64,000 nt of DNA from Polaribacter sp. ALD11 (GCF_002831685.1 NZ_CP025119.1:1213001-1277000); one strand, 5' to 3'. Positions 27,201 through 37,772 are shown, numbered from the stretch's first letter. Notes: generated by a model from the sequence alone, not told the origin. A program made the numbers and translations.

Positions 27201-27773
27201 ATGAACAGAGAGAAAAATAATTGTACAGAATGTGAATCCGAATATTTTAGAAATAGTTCGGAAATGACAGATTTATGTCCAGATTGCGCTCACAAATTAT
27301 ATGATTATCCGAATTGTAAACACGAATTTAAAAACGGAAACTGTTCAAAATGTGGTTGGAATGGAAAAACATCTGAATTTCTAAAAAACCGAATTGAAAA
27401 AATAACTCTTGAAACGGAATCATATTTAATAGACGGAAAAAATAATGAACGATATTTCCCTTTTTTGGAATTGGAATTTAACGAAAATGTTATTTATGAA
27501 AATGATATTCCGAAATATTATTTAAGTTTTTCTGAAGACCTAAAATCTGCTTACGGAATTGGAGATTGGATAATGACTGAATTAAATAAAAATGAACACA
27601 ATTTGAGAGAATTAATTATTGACTTTGGAAAAATTCTGAATTTGAATTGGGATATTTTCTCATCAAATGTTGGAAAATTTATTGAGGACAGTTGGAAACC
27701 TGAAAAAATTGAGCTGATTATATTAACCGACAATCTAATTGAAAAAATAAAAACGCACTACAACACCGTGTAA
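27201..27773 (+). CDS. zinc-ribbon protein ending inside s18, 190 aa
   Basis: The N-terminal ~50 residues carry two CxxC pairs (NCTEC... LCPDC and a second ribbon CKHEF... CSKCGW). The rest is acidic and alpha/beta with no recognised domain. The last residues (HYNTV, TAA at 27771-27773) are encoded by the opening of s18. The ATG lies 20 nt after the GTT. Function unknown. Confidence 0.55.
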   Translation: MNREKNNCTECESEYFRNSSEMTDLCPDCAHKLYDYPNCKHEFKNGNCSKCGWNGKTSEFLKNRIEKITLETESYLIDGKNNERYFPFLELEFNENVIYENDIPKYYLSFSEDLKSAYGIGDWIMTELNKNEHNLRELIIDFGKILNLNWDIFSSNVGKFIEDSWKPEKIELIILTDNLIEKIKTHYNTV

Positions 27774-27885
27774 AATTAATTGCTGGTTTTAGCCAATTTA
27801 CGAAAGTCCTCGCGGGCTTTCTATCTGTGATTTATTTACTAACTTTAGTGCTTAAAACACGCAACTAATTTTACACAAACACGTT
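27762..27885 (+). repeat. attC-like site s18 (family D)
   Basis: Family D with GCGGGC in the loop side. Closes the zinc-ribbon cassette (ends GTTGTAGTGC and GCACTACAAC). Confidence 0.9.
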
Positions 27886-28338
27886 GGCAAAAACTGGTTG
27901 AAAGTCGCCAGAAAAACATAGGTTACTTAAATAAAGGTTTTGCTTAAAATTTCTGATTCAAAATTATTTGATCTTATTATGTCGAAAAAACAAAAATTTA
28001 GAATATTGAAAACTCTCTCGCTCGTGAAAATTTGTAAAAATGGGAAAGTATTAGAATTTTAATAACAAGAATTTACTCAAACGCTGAAAAACCAAAATTG
28101 CGGAATTTAATAAAATACTGGAATTCTTACTCAAGTTCTGAATTTAGCAAGTTTGCGGAATTGAACAAATTGTGGAATTTTTACTCTTGTGAAAAATTGG
28201 AGCAAAATCCCAAAGTAAAAAATTAAACACTTTTAAAAGAAAAATTTAGAACTGTATCTTATAAAAAAAAGGAAAATAATTTAAGAAGAAGTAGAAAATT
28301 ATAGAAAAATTAAGCGGAAATTAAAATACGCATTTGCC
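27883..28338 (+). repeat. non-coding cassette Y, copy Y5
   Basis: Standard Y copy between the zinc-ribbon and DUF4240 cassettes. Confidence 0.8.
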
Positions 28339-28465
28339 AACACCGTTTATAAAAAATTGCTAAATTAGTGCTTAACTAAAAGTTCGTTCCGTTTTTATGT
28401 ACTTCTGATTTTCCGTTGGAAAATCCTCGCACACAAAACCGCAACTTTCCATAAACAAACTCGTT
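28339..28465 (+). repeat. attC-like site s19 (family B)
   Basis: Has the TTCGTTCCG variant also seen in s17. Confidence 0.9.
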
Positions 28466-28481
28466 GCCACCAATTTGAAAA

Positions 28482-29177
28482 ATGAAACTCACGACAATAA
28501 TATTTACATCATTTTTAATATTAAGTTGTAATCAAAACACGAAAAATAATAACCAAATGGGAATATTTGACAAACTTTTTGGAAAGAAAGAATCAACCGA
28601 AAAAGAAACACCAAAAAATTATAATCAAGAAATTGAGAAAACGAGTGAAATGTTGGACGAAACAATATTTTGGAATATAGTCGACTCTTCAGTAAAGAAT
28701 ACTAAAAATCAAGATGCTCAAGAAAGGTTTTTAGTCAAAGAAATTGAAAAATTGACACCAAAACAAATGATTGGTTTCCGATTAAGAACTGACAAACTTC
28801 TTTACGATACTTATAACTCTGAAATGTGGTGTGCTGGATATATAATGAATGGTGGTTGTTCGGACGATGGATTTGAATATTTTAGAAATTGGATTATATC
28901 ACGAGGAAAAGACACATATTATAAAGCAAAGGAAAATCCAGACAGTTTAATTTCGGAATTTGTAGAAGGCGAAGAATATTATGATTTTGAAAGTTTTTGG
29001 TATGTTGCATTAACTGCGTTTGAAAATAAAACAGGGAAAGAACTATACGATTACATATCTGATGATTTCAAAACTAACGAAGGGAATTATCCGAATTTTG
29101 AGTTTACTTGGAAAGAGGAAGAACCTGAAACTATGAAAGCGATTTGCCCGAAGTTATTTGAGAAAATGTGGAATTAA
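28482..29177 (+). CDS. DUF4240 lipoprotein, 231 aa
   Basis: The signal peptide ends in a lipobox (FLILSC, Cys near residue 16), so it is exported and lipid-anchored. Residues ~60-190 match DUF4240: FWNIVDSS, then MWCAGYIMNGGCSDDGFEYFRNWIISRGK. Most DUF4240 proteins are cytoplasmic, so the lipoprotein form is unusual, and GIFDKLFGKK after the signal may be the remnant of a second start. Function unknown. Confidence 0.75.
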   Translation: MKLTTIIFTSFLILSCNQNTKNNNQMGIFDKLFGKKESTEKETPKNYNQEIEKTSEMLDETIFWNIVDSSVKNTKNQDAQERFLVKEIEKLTPKQMIGFRLRTDKLLYDTYNSEMWCAGYIMNGGCSDDGFEYFRNWIISRGKDTYYKAKENPDSLISEFVEGEEYYDFESFWYVALTAFENKTGKELYDYISDDFKTNEGNYPNFEFTWKEEEPETMKAICPKLFEKMWN

Positions 29178-29188
29178 AAACTGGTGGC

Positions 29189-29311
29189 AACACCGTATAT
29201 AATTTATTGCTAGTTCTAGCCTACTTACGAAAATCCTCGCGGATTTTCTATTCGGTTTTTATTTGCTAAATTACGTGCTAAACCACGCAACAAACCATAT
29301 ACAAACACGTT
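29189..29311 (+). repeat. attC-like site s20 (family A)
   Basis: Hairpin GAAAATCC / GGATTTTC. Closes the DUF4240 cassette (end GGTGGCAAC). Confidence 0.9.
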
Positions 29312-29742
29312 ACCAAAAATAGCTCAATCACTCAAATCCTGAATTTAAAATAGCATTTAAAAGCTAAAAAAAAGAATTTAAAATTGCGGAACACTCTCTG
29401 AAGATTGGAAAATTCTGAAAGAATTTTGTTTACATTTTTGAGAATTTAGAAAAATAAAAAGTAAAAACTGAGCAGTGTGGAATTGAGCAAAATGCGGAGT
29501 AAAATCTGTGTAAAATTATCTTTAAAACGAAAACTCAGAAAGGCTGAGAATTTCTTTAAAATCAAAAAAAAAAGTAAAAATTATTGGCGGAATTAAGCAT
29601 GTAAGAAAACACTCAAACGCTGAAAAACCAAAATTGCGGAATTGAGCAAGATGTGGAATTAAAATATTGGCGGAATTTTCACTCGAACGCTGAATTTAGA
29701 AAATAATAAGAAAAATTGGAAAATAAAAAAACTACTTTTGGT
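29309..29742 (+). repeat. non-coding cassette X, copy X3
   Basis: Long (434-bp) class, like X5, X8 and X10. Confidence 0.8.
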
Positions 29743-29869
29743 AACACCGTGTATAAAAAATTGCTTATTTTTAGCTTAACCGAAGGCAGTTGCATTTTTA
29801 CTCACTTCAATTTTCCTGCGGAAAATAGCCGTTCATAAAAATCGCAACTTTCCATAACACAACAACGTT
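29743..29869 (+). repeat. attC-like site s21 (family C)
   Basis: Standard family C site. Confidence 0.9.
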
Positions 29870-30318
29870 GGCAAAAACTGGTTGAAAGTCGCCAGAAAAA
29901 CATAAGTTACTTAAATAAAGATTTTGCTTAAAATTTCTGATTCAAAATTCTTTAATCTTATGACGGCAAAAAAACAAAAATTTAAAATATTGAAAACTCT
30001 CTCGCTCGTGAAAATTTGTAAAAAAGGGAAAGTATTAGAGTTTTAATAACAAGAATTTACTCAAGCGTTGAAAAAAATTGCGGAATTTAGTAAAATACTG
30101 GAATTCTTACTCATGTTCTGAATTTAGCAAGTTTGCGGAATTGAACAAATTGTGGAATTTTTACTCTTGTGAAAAATTGAAGCAAAATTCGAAAGTAAAA
30201 AATTAAATACTTTTAAAAGAAAAATTTAGAACTGTATCTTATAAAAAAAGGAAAATATTTTAAGAAGAAGTAGAAAATTATAGAAAAAATTAAGCGGAAA
30301 TTAAAATACGCATTTGCC
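29867..30318 (+). repeat. non-coding cassette Y, copy Y6
   Basis: A diverged Y copy with several small differences (TATGACGGC, AAGCGTTG). Confidence 0.8.
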
Positions 30319-30445
30319 AACACCGTTTATAAAAAATTGCTAAATTAGTGCTTAACTAAAAGTTCGTTGCGTTTTTATGTACTTCTGATTTTCCGTTGGA
30401 AAATCCTCGCACACAAAACCGCAACTTTCCATAAACAAACTCGTT
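30319..30445 (+). repeat. attC-like site s22 (family B)
   Basis: Standard B site between two Y copies, which are tandem here. Confidence 0.9.
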
Positions 30446-30892
30446 GGCAAAAACTGGTTGAAAGTCGCCAGAAAAACATAAGTTATTTAAATAAAGGTTT
30501 TGCTTAAAATTTCTGATTCAAAATTCTTTAATCTTATTACGTCGAAAAAACAAAAATTTAGAATATTGAAAACTCTCTCGCTCGTGAAAATTTGTAAAAA
30601 GGGGAAAGTATTAGAATAACAAGAATTTACTCAAACGCTGAAAAACCAAAATTGCGGAATTTAATAAAATACTGGAATTCTTACTCAAAACCTGAATTTA
30701 GCAAGTTTGCGGAATTGAACAAATTGTGGAATTTTTACTCTTGTGAAAAATTGGAGCAAAATCCCAAAGTAAAAAATTAAACACTTTTAAAAGAAAAATT
30801 TAGAACTGTATCTTATAAAAAAAGGAAAATATTTTAAGAAGAAGTAGAAAATTATAGAAAAAATTAAGCGGAAATTAAAATACGCATTTGCC
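30443..30892 (+). repeat. non-coding cassette Y, copy Y7
   Basis: Lacks a TTTTAA segment present in other copies (AGTATTAGAATAACAAG). Confidence 0.8.
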
Positions 30893-31019
30893 AACACCGT
30901 TTATAAAAAAATGCTAAATTAGTGCTTAACTAAAAGTTCGTTGCGTTTTTATGTACTTCTGATTTTCCGTTGGAAAATCCTCGCACACAAAACCGCAACT
31001 TTCCATAAACAAATACGTT
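30893..31019 (+). repeat. attC-like site s23 (family B)
   Basis: Ends AAATACGTT instead of AAACTCGTT. Confidence 0.85.
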
Positions 31020-31437
31020 ACCAAAAATAGCTCAATCACTCAAATCCTGAATTTAAAATAGCATTTAAAAGCTAAAAAAAAAGAATTTAAAATTGCGGAA
31101 CACTCTCTGAAGATTGGAGAATTCTGAAAGAATTTTGTTTACATTTTTGAGAATTTAGAAAAATAAAAAGTAAAAACTGAGCAGTGTGGAATTGAGCAAA
31201 ATGCGGAGTAAAATTATCTTTAAAACGAAAATTCAGAAAGGCTGAGAATTTCTTTAAAATAAAAAAAAAGTAAAAATTGTTGGCGGAATTAAGCACGTAA
31301 GAAAACACTCAAACGCTGAAAAACCAAAATTGCAGAATTGAGCAAAATGGGAATTAAAATATTGGCGGAATTTTCACTCGAACGCTGAATTTAGAAAATA
31401 ATAAGAAAAATTGGAAAATAAAAAAACTACTTTTGGT
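31017..31437 (+). repeat. non-coding cassette X, variant copy X4
   Basis: Carries GATTGGAGAATTC and lacks the CTGTGTAAAAT segment. Matches X7 at 40936; first half of a duplicated two-cassette block. Confidence 0.85.
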
Positions 31438-31564
31438 AACACCGTGTATAAAAAATTGCTTATTTTTAGCTTAACCGAAGGCAGTTGCATTTTTACTCAC
31501 TTCAATTTTCCTGCGGAAAATAGCCGTTCATAAAAATCGCAACTTTCCATAACACAACAACTTT
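31438..31564 (+). repeat. attC-like site s24 (family C, crossover base mutated)
   Basis: Ends AACAACTTTACC where other sites end AACAACGTTACC: the G of the crossover GTT is T. The identical change is in s35. Confidence 0.85.
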
Positions 31565-31995
31565 ACCAAAAATAGCTCAATCACTCAAATCCTGAATTTA
31601 AAATAGCATTTAAAAGCTAAAAAAAAGAATTTAAAATTGCGGAACACTCTCTGAAGATTGGAAAATTCTGAAAGAATTTTGTTTACATTTTTGAGAATTT
31701 AGAAAAATAAAAAGTAAAAACTGAGCAGTGTGGAATTGAGCAAAATGCGGAGTAAAATCTGTGTAAAATTATCTTTAAAACGAAAACTCAGAAAGGCTGA
31801 GAATTTCTTTAAAATCAAAAAAAAAAGTAAAAATTATTGGCGGAATTAAGCATGTAAGAAAACACTCAAACGCTGAAAAACCAAAATTGCGGAATTGAGC
31901 AAGATGTGGAATTAAAATATTGGCGGAATTTTCACTCGAACGCTGAATTTAGAAAATAATAAGAAAAATTGGAAAATAAAAAAACTACTTTTGGT
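31562..31995 (+). repeat. non-coding cassette X, copy X5
   Basis: Second half of the duplicated block; starts TTTACC because of the mutated crossover of s24. Confidence 0.85.
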
Positions 31996-32122
31996 AACAC
32001 CGTGTATAAAAAATTGCTTATTTTTAGCTTAACCGAAGGCAGTTGCATTTTTACTCACTTCAATTTTCCTGCGGAAAATAGCCGTTCATAAAAATCGCAA
32101 CTTTCCATAACACAACAACGTT
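31996..32122 (+). repeat. attC-like site s25 (family C)
   Basis: Intact site that ends the duplicated block. Confidence 0.9.
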
Positions 32123-32160
32123 GGGCGTAAGCTAAAAATCAGAACGTTAAAACTTGACAA

Positions 32161-32712
32161 ATGAGTAAAACAAGAATATTTACAACTCGAAAGTTAGAAA
32201 AAATAACGAAAGAATTTATATCTGAAAATGAGGAATTTAATAATGAATATTTAGGAGATTGGACTTCTACTCTATTTTATGTAAGTCATAAAAAATGTTG
32301 GTTATTAATCAATAAAATGACAAAATACCTTTTAATCTTACCGAATATAAAGAAAACTGACTTAAAAAATATATCTTCTATTTTTAAAGAGAATTTATTT
32401 GCTCAACTAACTTTTGACGGAATTGAAACAAGATATGAATTGGTGGAGAAAATAATCGGAGAAATTAAATTGCAGGAAACAAATAATGACAGAAGTACTA
32501 ATGGTTCTTTAAATAACTGTTTGCTTTTTCTTGAGGATTGGAAATATGAATTTGGAGATTATGAAAATATGAACTTTAGAGATTTGAATGGCAGACTAAA
32601 TAGTTCACCGAACAAAATGTTGAATTGGAAATATCCAAAAGAAAAAATGAATGAAATGATAAATAATTACGAAAAAAAATCATTTTTAGAAAAAAACAGA
32701 ATTGTACTTTAA
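32161..32712 (+). CDS. DUF6933 family protein, 183 aa
   Basis: Begins with the RIFTTRKLEKI opening, then GDWTSTLFYVSHKKCWLLINKMTKY, and a conserved NDRSTNGSLNNC block near residue 118. This pattern is that of DUF6933, a family of unknown function; the C-terminal tail is lysine-rich. Single-gene cassette with ends GTTGGGCGTAAGCT and AGCCTACGCCCAAC. Confidence 0.65.
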   Translation: MSKTRIFTTRKLEKITKEFISENEEFNNEYLGDWTSTLFYVSHKKCWLLINKMTKYLLILPNIKKTDLKNISSIFKENLFAQLTFDGIETRYELVEKIIGEIKLQETNNDRSTNGSLNNCLLFLEDWKYEFGDYENMNFRDLNGRLNSSPNKMLNWKYPKEKMNEMINNYEKKSFLEKNRIVL

Positions 32713-32786
32713 AACAGGAAAGAATTGAAAGATTTAGAACAACAAAATAGAATTTGAAAAAAAGTTGAACAAAAAAGCCTACGCCC

Positions 32787-32910
32787 AACACCATATATAA
32801 TTTATTGCTGGCTTTTTGCTTACTTACGAAAATCCTCGCGGATTTTCTATTCAGTTTTTATTTACTAAATTAGGTACTAAATCACGCAACAAACCATATA
32901 TAAACACGTT
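32787..32910 (+). repeat. attC-like site s26 (family A with compensated change)
   Basis: Opens AACACCATATATAA and ends CATATATAAACACGTT. The usual outer G-C pair is A-T on both sides, a compensating change. Hairpin GAAAATCC / GGATTTTC. Confidence 0.85.
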
Positions 32911-33363
32911 GGCAAAAACTAGTTGAAAGTCGCCAAAAAAACATAAGTTATTTAAATAAAGGTTTTGCCTAAAATTTCTGATTCAAAATTCTTTAATCTT
33001 ATTACGTCGAAAAAACAAAAATTTAGAATATTGAAAACTCTCTCGCTCGTTAAAATTTGTAAAAATGGGAAAGTATTAGAATTTTAATAACAAGAATTTA
33101 CTCAAACGCTGAAAAACCAAAATTGCGGAATTTAGTAAAATACTGGAATTCTTACTCAAGTTCTGAATTTAGCAAGTTTGCGGAATTGAACAAATTGTGG
33201 AATTTTTACTCTTGTGAAAAATTGGAGCAAAATCCCAAAGTAAAAAATTAAACACTTTTAAAAGAAAAATTTAGAACTGTATCTTATAAAAAAAGGAAAA
33301 TAATTTAAGAAGAAGTAGAAAATTATAGAAAAAATTAAGCGGAAATTAAAATACGCATTTGCC
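32908..33363 (+). repeat. non-coding cassette Y, copy Y8
   Basis: Sister of Y2 at 22520 (TTTTGCCTAAAATTTC); starts AAAACTAGTTG instead of AAAACTGGTTG. Confidence 0.8.
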
Positions 33364-33490
33364 AACACCGTTTATAAAAAAATGCTAAATTAGTGCTTAA
33401 CTAAAAGTTCGTTGCGTTTTTATGTACTTCTGATTTTCCGTTGGAAAATCCTCGCACACAAAATCGCAACTTTCCATAAACAAACTCGTT
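33364..33490 (+). repeat. attC-like site s27 (family B)
   Basis: Shares both variants of s12. Confidence 0.9.
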
Positions 33491-33528
33491 GTGCAACATA
33501 AAAAATATGAACCGTTAATTTAAATAAT

Positions 33529-34068
33529 ATGGAAAAATTTAATGAAATAAATCTAAAAACTATTAAACGTATATATGAGGAAAACCTTCCGAAATTTTAT
33601 ATGACTTCAATTGGAGGTATAATTTTTTGGAGTGGTTTTTTATTCATTCCCGCAAAATTATTTGGGAGAAAAGCGAGACGCTCTGGAGTTTCTGGAAATA
33701 TGATGGAATCTCTTGGCTTTATTCCTGCAATAGTTTTTTCATTAGTTTTAATAATTATAACAATTTTAGTAGCAAATTGGATTTTGCAAATTTCAAAATT
33801 AAAAAAGGATTTAAAAGAAAAGAAAAAAATAACTACAACTGTTAAGATAATTAAAATAGAAAAATTATCAGCAAAAACGATTCAAGCACATAGAGAACAA
33901 GGAGAAAATATTACGGATTGTTTACACTTTGAACAAGACGAAAATGAAATAGAAACTTACCTATTTAATAGATTTGTTGAACCAAATATATTGAATGCGA
34001 AAGCAATGTACATAGAACTGGCTGAAAATTCTAGAATTGAGTTTAAACGTGAATTCATAAATAAATAA
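33529..34068 (+). CDS. two-TM membrane protein, 179 aa
   Basis: Membrane segments at about residues 25-45 (MTSIGGIIFWSGFLFIPAKLF) and 62-88 (IPAIVFSLVLIIITILVANWIL). The C-terminal ~90 residues are cytoplasmic, charged and mixed alpha/beta. Family unknown. Cassette ends are GTTGTGCAAC and GTTGCACAAC. Confidence 0.5.
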   Translation: MEKFNEINLKTIKRIYEENLPKFYMTSIGGIIFWSGFLFIPAKLFGRKARRSGVSGNMMESLGFIPAIVFSLVLIIITILVANWILQISKLKKDLKEKKKITTTVKIIKIEKLSAKTIQAHREQGENITDCLHFEQDENEIETYLFNRFVEPNILNAKAMYIELAENSRIEFKREFINK

Positions 34069-34076
34069 CGTTGCAC

Positions 34077-34202
34077 AACACCGTATATAATTTATTGCTG
34101 GCTTATTGCCTACTTACGAAAGTCCTCGCGGACTTTCTTTGTCCGTAATTATTTACTAAATTAGGTGCTTAAATCACGCAACAAACCATATACAAACACG
34201 TT
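34077..34202 (+). repeat. attC-like site s28 (family A)
   Basis: Family A with TTTGTCCG after the hairpin. Confidence 0.9.
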
Positions 34203-34304
34203 GGCAACAATAAGAGCAAAAATCTACCTAAACTAAAAAAGTCCTCTTTGAAATTTGGTAATTAAAAGTCAAATTTTACATTTTAATTCTAAACAAAAGA
34301 TTAA

Positions 34305-35015
34305 ATGAATACTAAGGAAAAACTTAATAACTTATGGTCTAAAGATTTTATAAACCAACTACCTAATTTCATAAAAGAACGTGGTTTTGTATTTTCAGAA
34401 AATAATTCTCAAAAAGACATTCTTATAACAGGAATTAATCCTTCATTTAGGAAAGATGCAGAATTAGGGAATTTTGGTTTTGACTTTCAATTGACTTTAA
34501 AAGAAGAAAAATATGATAATTATTGGAATCCTTTAAAAAAAATAGTTTTTGACCCAGAAAACTCAATAGATTTAAGAGAGAAATCTGCTTATTTAGATAT
34601 ATTTTATTTCAGAGAAAAAGAACAAAATAAATTAAAAAAAGAGATTTTAAAAAACAATAATGGAATTCGTTTTTTAGTAGAACAATTGAAAATCACTCAA
34701 CAAACTATTGAAAATGATATTAAACCAAAATTAATAATAGTAAAAAACAAAGAGTCTGCTGCATATTGGGGAAAATTATCAGAAAAAGGAATTATTTGGA
34801 TGGGTTACCAACTTAATTTTGTGCAAAGTTATATGTGTGGAGATTTATACAAAATTTCAGGATTTTTAGAATCTAACGAAAGGATTTCATCTGAAATTAC
34901 AGAAACAAATTTAAAAGGTTCTTTAATTTTATTTACAGAACATATAAGTCAATACACAAAAAAAGAAAAAAGACCAACAGCTGTTTTAATAAATGAATTA
35001 TTAAAGAAATTATGA
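34305..35015 (+). CDS. uracil-DNA-glycosylase-superfamily-like protein, 236 aa
   Basis: The motif KDILITGINPSFR (residues ~43-55) resembles the GxNP motif I of the UDG superfamily. Downstream features (KLIIVKNKESAAYWGKL and a late LFTEHISQY block) fit a Rossmann-like UDG fold. Activity is not shown. The gene starts about 105 nt into the cassette, longer than usual, so a promoter inside this cassette is possible. A second UDG-like gene is at 44915. Confidence 0.45.
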   Translation: MNTKEKLNNLWSKDFINQLPNFIKERGFVFSENNSQKDILITGINPSFRKDAELGNFGFDFQLTLKEEKYDNYWNPLKKIVFDPENSIDLREKSAYLDIFYFREKEQNKLKKEILKNNNGIRFLVEQLKITQQTIENDIKPKLIIVKNKESAAYWGKLSEKGIIWMGYQLNFVQSYMCGDLYKISGFLESNERISSEITETNLKGSLILFTEHISQYTKKEKRPTAVLINELLKKL

Positions 35016-35036
35016 AAATAAAAAATTACTGTTGCC

Positions 35037-35160
35037 AACACCGTATATAATTTATTGCTAGTGCTAGCTTACTTACGAAAATCCTTAGGGATTTTCTATT
35101 CCGATTTTTTTTACTAAATTTAGTGCTTCAAAAACGCAACAAACCATATACAACAACGTT
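35037..35160 (+). repeat. attC-like site s29 (family A)
   Basis: Closes the UDG-like cassette. Cassette ends are GTTGGCAACA and TGTTGCCAAC. Confidence 0.9.
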
Positions 35161-35613
35161 GGCAAAAACTGGTTGAAAGTCGCCAGAAAAACATAAGTTA
35201 TTTAAATAAAGGTTTTGCTTAAAATTTCTGATTCAAAATTCTTTAATATTATTACGTCGAAAAAATAAAAATTTAGAATATTGAAAACTCTCTCGCTCGT
35301 TAAAATTTGTAAAAAGGGGAAAGTATTAGAATTTTAATAACAAGAATTTACTCAAACGCTGAAAAAACAAAATTGCGGAATTTAGTAAAATACTGGAATT
35401 CTTACTCAAGTTCTGAATTTAGCAAGTTTGCGGAATTGAACAAATTGTGGGATTTTTACTCTTGTGAAAAATTGGAGCAAAATCCCAAAGTAAAAAATTA
35501 AACACTTTTAAAAGAAAAATTTAGAACTGTATCTTATAAAAAAAGGAAAATAATTTAAGAAGAAGTAGAAAATTATAGAAAAAATTAAGCGGAAATTAAA
35601 ATACGCATTTGCC
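35158..35613 (+). repeat. non-coding cassette Y, copy Y9
   Basis: Shares TTAATATTATTACG and AAAAAATAAAAATTT with Y11 at 45773. Confidence 0.8.
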
Positions 35614-35740
35614 AACACCGTTTATAAAAAATTGCTAAATTAGTGCTTAACTAAAAGTTCGTTGCGTTTTTATGTACTTCTGATTTTCCGTTGGAAAATC
35701 CTCGCACACAAAACCGCAACTTTCCATAAACAAACTCGTT
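35614..35740 (+). repeat. attC-like site s30 (family B)
   Basis: Standard B site. Confidence 0.9.
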
Positions 35741-36138
35741 ACCAAAAATAGCTCAATCACTCAAATCCTGAATTTAAAATTGCGGAACACTCTCTGAAGA
35801 TTGGAAAATTCTGAAAGAATTTTGTTTACATTTTTGAGAATTTAGAAAAATAAAAAGTAAAAACTGAGCAGTGTGGAATTGAGCAAAATGCGGAGTAAAA
35901 TCTGTGTAAAATTATCTTTAAAACGAAAACTCAGAAAGGCTGAGAATTTCTTTAAAATCAAAAAAAAAAGTAAAAATTATTGGCGGAATTAAGCATGTAA
36001 GAAAACACTCAAACGCTGAAAAACCAAAATTGCGGAATTGAGCAAGATGTGGAATTAAAATATTGGCGGAATTTTCACTCGAACGCTGAATTTAGAAAAT
36101 AATAAGAAAAATTGGAAAATAAAAAAACTACTTTTGGT
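35738..36138 (+). repeat. non-coding cassette X, copy X6
   Basis: 401-bp class, like X2. Confidence 0.8.
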
Positions 36139-36265
36139 AACACCGTGTATAAAAAATTGCTTATTTTTAGCTTAACCGAAGGCAGTTGCATTTTTACTCA
36201 CTTCAATTTTCCTGCGGAAAATAGCCGTTCATAAAAATCGCAACTTTCCATAACACAACAACGTT
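36139..36265 (+). repeat. attC-like site s31 (family C)
   Basis: Standard C site. Confidence 0.9.
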
Positions 36266-36719
36266 GGCAAAAACTGGTTGAAAGTCGCCAGAAAAACATA
36301 AGTTATTTAAATAAAGGTTTTTCTTAAAATTTCTGATTCAAAATTCTTTAATCTTATTACGTCGAAAAAACAAAAATTTAGAATATTGAAAACTCTCTCG
36401 CTCGTGAAAATTTGTAAAAAGGGGAAAGTATTAGAATTTTAATAACAAGAATTTACTCAAACGCTGAAAAACCAAAATTGCGGAATTTAATAAAATACTG
36501 GAATTCTTACTCAAGTTCTGAATTTAGCAAGTTTTCGGAATTGAACAAATTGTGGAATTTTTACTCTTGTGAAAAATTGGAGCAAAATTCCAAAGTAAAA
36601 AACTTAAGCACTTTTATAAAGAAAAATTTAGAACTGTATCTTATAAAAAAAGGAAAAAAAATTAAGAAGAAGTAGAAAATTATAGAAAAATTAAGCGGAA
36701 ATTAAAACACGCATTTGCC
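36263..36719 (+). repeat. non-coding cassette Y, copy Y10
   Basis: Contains an accidental 65-codon frame (36478-36675) that other copies interrupt, so it is not a gene. Confidence 0.8.
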
Positions 36720-36846
36720 AACACCGTTTATAAAAAATTGCTAAATTAGTGCTTAACTAAAAGTTCGTTGCGGTTTTATGTACTTCTGATTTTCCGTTGG
36801 AAAATCCTCGCACACAAAACCGCAACTTTCCATAAACAAACTCGTT
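36720..36846 (+). repeat. attC-like site s32 (family B)
   Basis: Has GCGGTTTTATG in place of GCGTTTTTATG. Confidence 0.9.
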
Positions 36847-36872
36847 ACCCAAAATTGATGAAGTGAAAATTT

Positions 36873-37511
36873 ATGATCACATTACACACACCAATAATAC
36901 AGTCTCCTTTATTTATTTTTCTATTGACAATAATATCTGGTGCAATAGGTTTTTACATTAAATATCTTATTGACAGAAAAAAATCTAAACTCTTAAAAAT
37001 CCTACTTGTTGATTTAAGTATTTCAAGAGCTTGTGTGAAAACAATGAACCCTCTTGGTTACCTACCTCCAACAATTAGTGCTAAATTGGAAAACCTATCT
37101 CAAACTGACATAATAATCAAAGGAATAATACTTCAAAATAAAAAACAGCTAGACATTTTTCCAGCGGAATTAATTAATAAAAGTGGTTCTTCTAATATCA
37201 AACAATATGAAATAAGTTCTTTTTGGCACGAATGTCAAATGCGAAACCTAATTAAGGACAATTCAGGAATAACTAAACAACATTTGAGAACAATTCAAAC
37301 TCCTGGAGAATTTTTTAAAATTCTTCATTGGTACTTTTATCATTCGAATAAAATTACAACGAAGTGGAAAGATTTTGACAAAAAAACATCTGGATTGATT
37401 ATAAAAGTTCTCACAAACATTGGTGATTATGAAAGAAAAATTAAAAAGAAAGAGCTTAAAAATTTCAAAAAAGTATTGTTAATTGAATTTGAAAAACAGA
37501 AATCGAAATAA
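36873..37511 (+). CDS. N-terminally anchored membrane protein, 212 aa
   Basis: One membrane segment near the N-terminus (FIFLLTIISGAIGFYIKYL), followed by a basic RKKSK stop-transfer and a cytoplasmic domain of ~175 residues. Family unknown. Cassette ends are GTTACCCAAAATT and CTTTGGGTAAC. Confidence 0.5.
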   Translation: MITLHTPIIQSPLFIFLLTIISGAIGFYIKYLIDRKKSKLLKILLVDLSISRACVKTMNPLGYLPPTISAKLENLSQTDIIIKGIILQNKKQLDIFPAELINKSGSSNIKQYEISSFWHECQMRNLIKDNSGITKQHLRTIQTPGEFFKILHWYFYHSNKITTKWKDFDKKTSGLIIKVLTNIGDYERKIKKKELKNFKKVLLIEFEKQKSK

Positions 37512-37522
37512 AAACTTTGGGT

Positions 37523-37648
37523 AACACCGTATAAAAAAAATTGCTAAATTAGTGCTTAACTAAAGGTAGTTGCATTTTTGCCAACTTCTGAATTTCCTTC
37601 GGAAATTCCTCGCTGACAAAACCGCAACTTTTCTTATACAACAACGTT
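37523..37648 (+). repeat. attC-like site s33 (B/E hybrid)
   Basis: Outer stem GTATAAAAAAAATTGC with GCAACTTTTCTTATAC. Inner hairpin GAATTTCC / GGAAATTCC, a combination not seen elsewhere. Confidence 0.85.
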
Positions 37649-37772
37649 ACCTGCAAGCTGAAAAGCCAACGCGCAGTCAAGCACATTTTATTTTTTTCGT
37701 GCCTCAAAAAACAAAAAGAGCTTGCCTTTTCCCACCACTCACTCATTTATGTTTTGATCCCCTATAAAACAC

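Noticed and set aside
31087..31308. Minus-strand 73-codon frame in X4, repeated at 41006-41227
   Set aside because: Only the two duplicated variant copies keep it open; the other X copies break it, so it is chance in a repeat.
36478..36675. 65-codon open frame inside Y10
   Set aside because: The same region in other Y copies is interrupted by stops and indels; codon pattern matches the non-coding repeat.
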